NCBI RefSeq assembly: GCF_026151205.1
Contig: NC_087075.1
Coordinates: forward strand, 1,667,911-1,731,910
Direction of reading: 5' to 3'
DNA from: Bolinopsis microptera
Lineage: Eukaryota; Ctenophora; Tentaculata; Lobata; Bolinopsidae
Length of the DNA: 64,000 bases
Part shown: positions 54,301 to 60,300 of the stretch, piece by piece
Layout of the letters: each line of letters starts with the position of its first letter
How positions within the stretch are numbered: position 1 is the first letter of the stretch
Notes under the pieces: model-generated
What the model saw: the letters and a program-made list of their open reading frames with translations, nothing else
Told to the model about the DNA's origin: nothing
The model's database searches: none
Program-made: the position numbers and the translations under genes

Positions 54301-57300
54301 GTAATATAACTAGAGTTACGAGCTATCAGATACAGTAGATCTCCTGGTAATATAACTAGAGTTACGAGCTATCACGTACAGTAGATCTCCTGGTAATATA
54401 ACTAGAGTTACGAGCTATCACGTACAGTAGATCTCCTGGTAATACAACTAGAGTTACGAGCTATCACGTACAGTAGATCTCCTGGTAATACAACTAGAGT
54501 TACGAGCTATCAGATACAGTAGATCTCCTGGTAATATAACTAGAGTTACTATCAGATACAGTAGATCTCCTGGTAATATAACTAGAGTTACGAGCTATCA
54601 GATACAGTAGATCTCCTGGTAATATAACTAGAGTTACGAGCTATCAGATACAGTAGATCTCCTGGTAATACAACTAGAGTTACGAGCTATCAGATACAGT
54701 AGATCTCCTGGTAATATAAGTAGAGTTACGAGCTATCAGATACAGTAGATCTCCTGGTAATACAACTAGAGTTACGAACTATCAGATACAGTAGATCTCC
54801 TGGTAATATAACTAGAGTTACGAGCTATCAGATACAGTAGATCTCCTGGTAATATAACTAGAGTTACGAGCTATCACATACAGTAGATCTCCTGGTAATA
54901 TAACTAGAGTTACTATCAGGTACAGTAGATCTCCTGGTAATATAACTAGAGTTACTATCAGATACAGTAGATCTCCTGGTAATATAACTAGAGTTACGAG
55001 CTATCAGATACAGTAGATCTCCTGGTAATATAACTAGAGTTACGAGCTATCACATACAGTAGATCTCCTGGTAATATAACTAGAGTTACTATCAGGTACA
55101 GTAGATCTCCTGGTAATATAACTAGAGTTACTATCAGATACAGTAGATCTCCTGGTAATATAACTAGAGTTACGAGCTATCACGTATAGTAGATCTCCTG
55201 GTAATATAACTAGAGTTACGAGCTATCACGTACAGTAGATCTCCTGGTAATATAACTAGAGTTACGAGCTATCAGATACAGTAGATCTCCTGGTAATATA
55301 ACTAGAGTTACGAGCTATCACGTACAGTAGATCTCCTGGTAATATAACTAGAGTTACTATCAGATACAGTAGATCTCCTGGTAATATAACTAGAGTTACT
55401 ATCAGATACAGTAGATCTCCTGGTAATATAACTAGAGTTACGAGCTATCACGTATAGTAGATCTCCTGGTAATATAACTAGAGTTACGAGCTATCACGTA
55501 CAGTAGATCTCCTGGTAATATAACTAGAGTTACGAGCTATCAGATACAGTAGATCTCCTGGTAATATAACTAGAGTTACGAGCTATCACGTACAGTAGAT
55601 CTCCTGGTAATACAACTAGAGTTACTATCAGATACAGTAGATCTCCTGGTAATACAACTAGAGTTACGAGCTATCACGTACAGTAGATCTCCTGGTAATA
55701 TAACTAGAGTTACGAGCTATCAGATACAGTAGATCTCCTGGTAATATAACTAGAGTTACGAGCTATCAGATACAGTAGATCTCCTGGTAATATAAGTAGA
55801 GTTACGAGCTATCACGTACAGTAGATCTCCTGGTAATATAACTAGAGTTACGAGCTATCAGATACAGTAGATCTCCTGGTAATATAACTAGAGTTACTAT
55901 CAGATACAGTAGATCTCCTGGTAATATAACTAGAGTTACGAGCTATCACGTACAGTAGATCTCCTGGTAATATAACTAGAGTTACGAGCTATCAGATACA
56001 GTAGATCTCCTGGTAATATAACTAGAGTTACGAGCTATCAGATACAGTAGATCTCCTGGTAATATAACTAGAGTTACGAGCTATCACGTACAGTAGATCT
56101 CCTGGTAATATAAGTAGAGTTACGAGCTATCAGATACAGTAGATCTCCTGGTAATATAACTAGAGTTACGAGCTATCAGATACAGTAGATCTCCTGGTAA
56201 TATAACTAGAGTTACGAGCTATCACGTACAGTAGATCTCCTGGTAATATAACTAGAGTTACGAGCTATCACGTACAGTAGATCTCCTGGTAATATAACTA
56301 GAGTTACGAGCTATCAGATACAGTAGATCTCCTGGTAATATAACTAGAGTTACGAGCTATCACGTACAGTAGATCTCCTGGTAATCTAACTAGAGTTACG
56401 AGCTATCACGTACAGTAGATCTCCTGGTAATATAACTAGAGTTACGAGCTATCACGTACAGTAGATCTCCTGGTAATATAACTAGAGTTACGAGCTATCA
56501 CGTACAGTAGATCTCCTGGTAATATAACTAGAGTTACGAGCTATCACGTACAGTAGATCTCCTGGTAATACAACTAGAGTTACGAGCTTTCTTTTGGTAA
56601 TATAACTAGAGTTACGAGCTTTCTTTTGGAAATATAACTAGAGTTACGAACATTCTTTTGGAAATATAACTAGAGTTACGAGCTTTCTTTTGGAAATATA
56701 ACTAGAGTTACGAGCTTTCTTTTGGAAATATAACTAGAGTTACGAACATTCTTTTGGTAATATCGCTTCAGTCACGAACATTTTTTGAGATCATTATATG
56801 ACTCGATAGGTTTACAGTTTTTAAACCGATGAAGCTTAAATATGAAAATCTTGAAGAGTTTCACTCACCGGAGACGTCTATCTTAGTAGCAGCCATGTTG
56901 GTTGGTAACATAAAGTTCATAATCTCGTTACCATGGTTACTACCACCACTGATATCCAGAGCAGATATGAAGTAGTCACCACTCTCTTGGTAACTGTAGT
57001 ACAAGACGGACTCTCTCACGTCCACCGCCAAACTACAGCGAGGAGGTTAAATTATAGTTGGTTACTAGGTCTAAACATTTCCGCTACAAAAACTAAGTTA
57101 ACCAATAACAACAGTTGTCATATCGAATAAAATAATCCCACTCAAAGACTCAAGACATGAAATAACATAAAAACTCCACTCCGAGTGGTTTACAAAGAAG
57201 TTACCTCCTGGGTTCGACCACAGTGCGAGTAGTTAACTTGAGAGGAGTAACTTACCTCCTGGGTTCGACCACAGTGCGAGTAGTTAACTTGAGAGGAGTA

Positions 57301-60300
57301 ACTTACCTCCTGGGTTCGACCACAGTGCGAGTAGTTAACTTGAGAGGAGTAACTTACCTCCTGGGTTCGACCACAGTGCGAGTAGTTAACTTGAGAGGAG
57401 TAACTTACCTCCTGGGTTCGACCACAGTGCGAGTAGTTAACTTGAGAGGAGTAACTTACCTCCTGGGTTCGACCACAGTGCGTGTAGTTAACTTGAGAGG
57501 AGTAACTTACCTCCTGGGTTCGACCACAGTGCGAGTAGTTAACTTGAGAGGAGTAACTTACCTCCTGGTTTCGACCACAGTGCGAGTAGTTAACTTGAGA
57601 GGAGTAACTTACCTCCTGGGTTCGACCACAGTGCGAGTAGTTAACTTGAGAGGAGTAACTTACCTCCTGGGTTCGACCACAGTGCGAGTAGTTAACTTGA
57701 GAGGAGTAACTTACCTCCTGGGTTCGACCACAGTGCGTGTAGTTAACTTGAGAGGAGTAACTTACCTCCTGGGTTCGACCACAGTGCGTGTAGTTAACTT
57801 GAGAGGAGTAACTTACCTCCTGGGTTCGACCACAGTGCGAGTAGTTAACTTGAGAGGAGTAACTTACCTCCTGGGTTCGACCACAGTGCGAGTAGTTAAC
57901 TTGAGAGGAGTAACTTACCTCCTGGGTTCGACCACAGTGCGAGTAGTTAACTTGAGAGGAGTAACTTACCTCCTGGGTTCGACCACAGTGCGAGTAGTTA
58001 ACTTGAGAGGAGTAACTTACCTCCTGGGTTCGACCACAGTGCGAGTAGTTAACTTGAGAGGAGTAGCCCCGAATCGGAGGAGAAGAGAGTACACTCCTCC
58101 CTTGTCTCCTCCGGTGTAATCAAACACTGTCCAATACACCTCTCTGACACGGAGAGATTAGATAATTGAGAGATTAGATAATTGGGTGATTAGCTAACTA
58201 TGTTATCTTCTAGTCTAATTTTCAAATTTTATTTAAAAAATGTTTCTATTTAAAAAGTTTAATCAAACTTTATCAAGACAAGCTTATGGAGTTCCAACAA
58301 GGTGATATAATATCATGATCTGGAATATATTATATAATATAGATATATCAAGTTTACCCTCTATAAGGGTTGACAGCAAGACTTTCTGCGTTGCTCAATA
58401 TTGTCTCTATATATCCAGTTTGTTCCACGTCCACATACACACTAACTCTGTGTAGCCTGGGATGTTGCTAGGTTACTAATGCGGTTACTAGGTTACTAAT
58501 GCAGTTACTAACGCGGTTACTAATGCGGTTACTAGGTTACTAATGCAGTTACTAACGCGGTTACTAATGCAGTTACTAGGTTACTAATGCAGTTACTAAC
58601 GCGGTTACTAATGCGGTTACTAATGCGGTTACTAGGTTACTAATGCAATTAGTAACGCGGTTACTAATGCGGTTACTAATGCGGTTAGTAATGCGGTTAG
58701 TAATGCGGTTAGTAATGCGGTTAGTAATGCGGTTACTAGAGCGATAATTAGGTTACTAGTGCGGTTACTAGGTTACTAACAACTTCGCAATATCATTAAA
58801 AACGGAGGTTTAAATCTGATTTTAAAGCAAACTCCCAATTATTACACCCCAGTTCCATGGCCGGATATTATGCCAAATTATTAGACGGAGATCGTCTACT
58901 GATATTTCTCCGGATATTTCTCCGGTTTGCAGTTCCACGACCGGAGACCATCTACGGTAATTTTGTTGATTCTGTATGAATTAATCTCCGAGAAATTCCC
59001 GGAGAGCTTCATCTCCGTCAAATACAGTAGACGGAGCCGGAGAATCATCTCCGGAGATGATCTACGGGAAATGGACCTCCGTCTAATAATTTGGAATAAT
59101 ATCCGTCCATGGAACTGGGGGGTTAGTATATCTCAGATGTAAACGTAATAAAACTGACCCGTCAAGAGAGGACACGAATATCCCCAACATAGAGTCCAGC
59201 CAGACGATTATCTTGTTAACCCAGTCATATCCTACACTCGTTATAATTCCACCACCTGACAAACATACACTTTAAGTCATAATGTAGTGTGTAGTAGTGG
59301 TATAGTAGTATGTAGCAGTGGTATAGTAGTATGTATCAGTCGTATAGTAGTATGTAGCAGTCGTATAGTAGTATGTAGCAGTCGTATAGTAGTATGAATC
59401 AGTCGTATAGTAGTATGTATCAGTCGTATAGTAGTATGTATCAGTCGTATAGTAGTATGTAGCAGTCGTATAGTATTATTTAGCAGTCGTATAGTAGTAT
59501 GTATCAGTCGTATAGTAGTATGTATCAGTCGTATAGTAGTATGTATCAGTCGTATAGTAGTATGTATCAGTCGTATAGTAGTATGTAGTAGTTTTATGAC
59601 GCATGAACGAGGAAAGTGGTTTTACACAAGTAACGAAATTCCACCTCATTTAACTAAACTAGAGAGGGAGAATAACAGATTCTGAAGAATCAAGTAGTAT
59701 GTAGAGTAGTAGTAGTAATGCTAGTTATAGAGTCTAGACAGGGGAGCCCTCTATATAGTAGACTTAGTACAACTAATCAAACTCTCAGGAGAGTAGTGAT
59801 CAGTCATTTCATTTGAATAATTAATCCCTTGAGAATTAAACAATTCTCTGTAAATTATTTGGCGGTCAGAAGAAAGCTAAGTAGGGGTGCGTTGCTTTAA
59901 ATCATGGTTAGAGTAAAGATGGGATTGCAGTGGATTCAAAGATTAAATAATGGTTTTCAAGAGTGCTCGAAGATGAAATCAGTATAAGATATTGAATAAA
60001 ATGGATCATGAAAAGAATAATCCAAAGCATTTAATTTAAAACATTTAAAAAAACATTTAATTTATTAAACATCGATAATCATGGCATGGATATTCTAAAT
60101 TCGGATACGATAGATTACATTTTCATTTGTAAATGTAATCTATCGTTTTTTTTTCGTCTGTTTTAAATTCACAGCAGAAAACAACAAAAATAAAATTCAG
60201 CGAAGCAAATCAGCTTAATCTCAGATTCACAACAAAACTCCTGTTGGAGAAGAAACAAAAAACTAATTGAAACAGAATTAAGTGAGTGACTCCCAGGAGG

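Noticed and set aside
47881-56590. CRISPR-like array
   Set aside because: The repeats are contiguous with no unique spacers, and the context is a eukaryotic intron.
57223-58119. 298-codon plus-strand open frame
   Set aside because: It is a 17-residue repeat made by the 51-bp minisatellite derived from LRP exon 8; no start context, no gene features.
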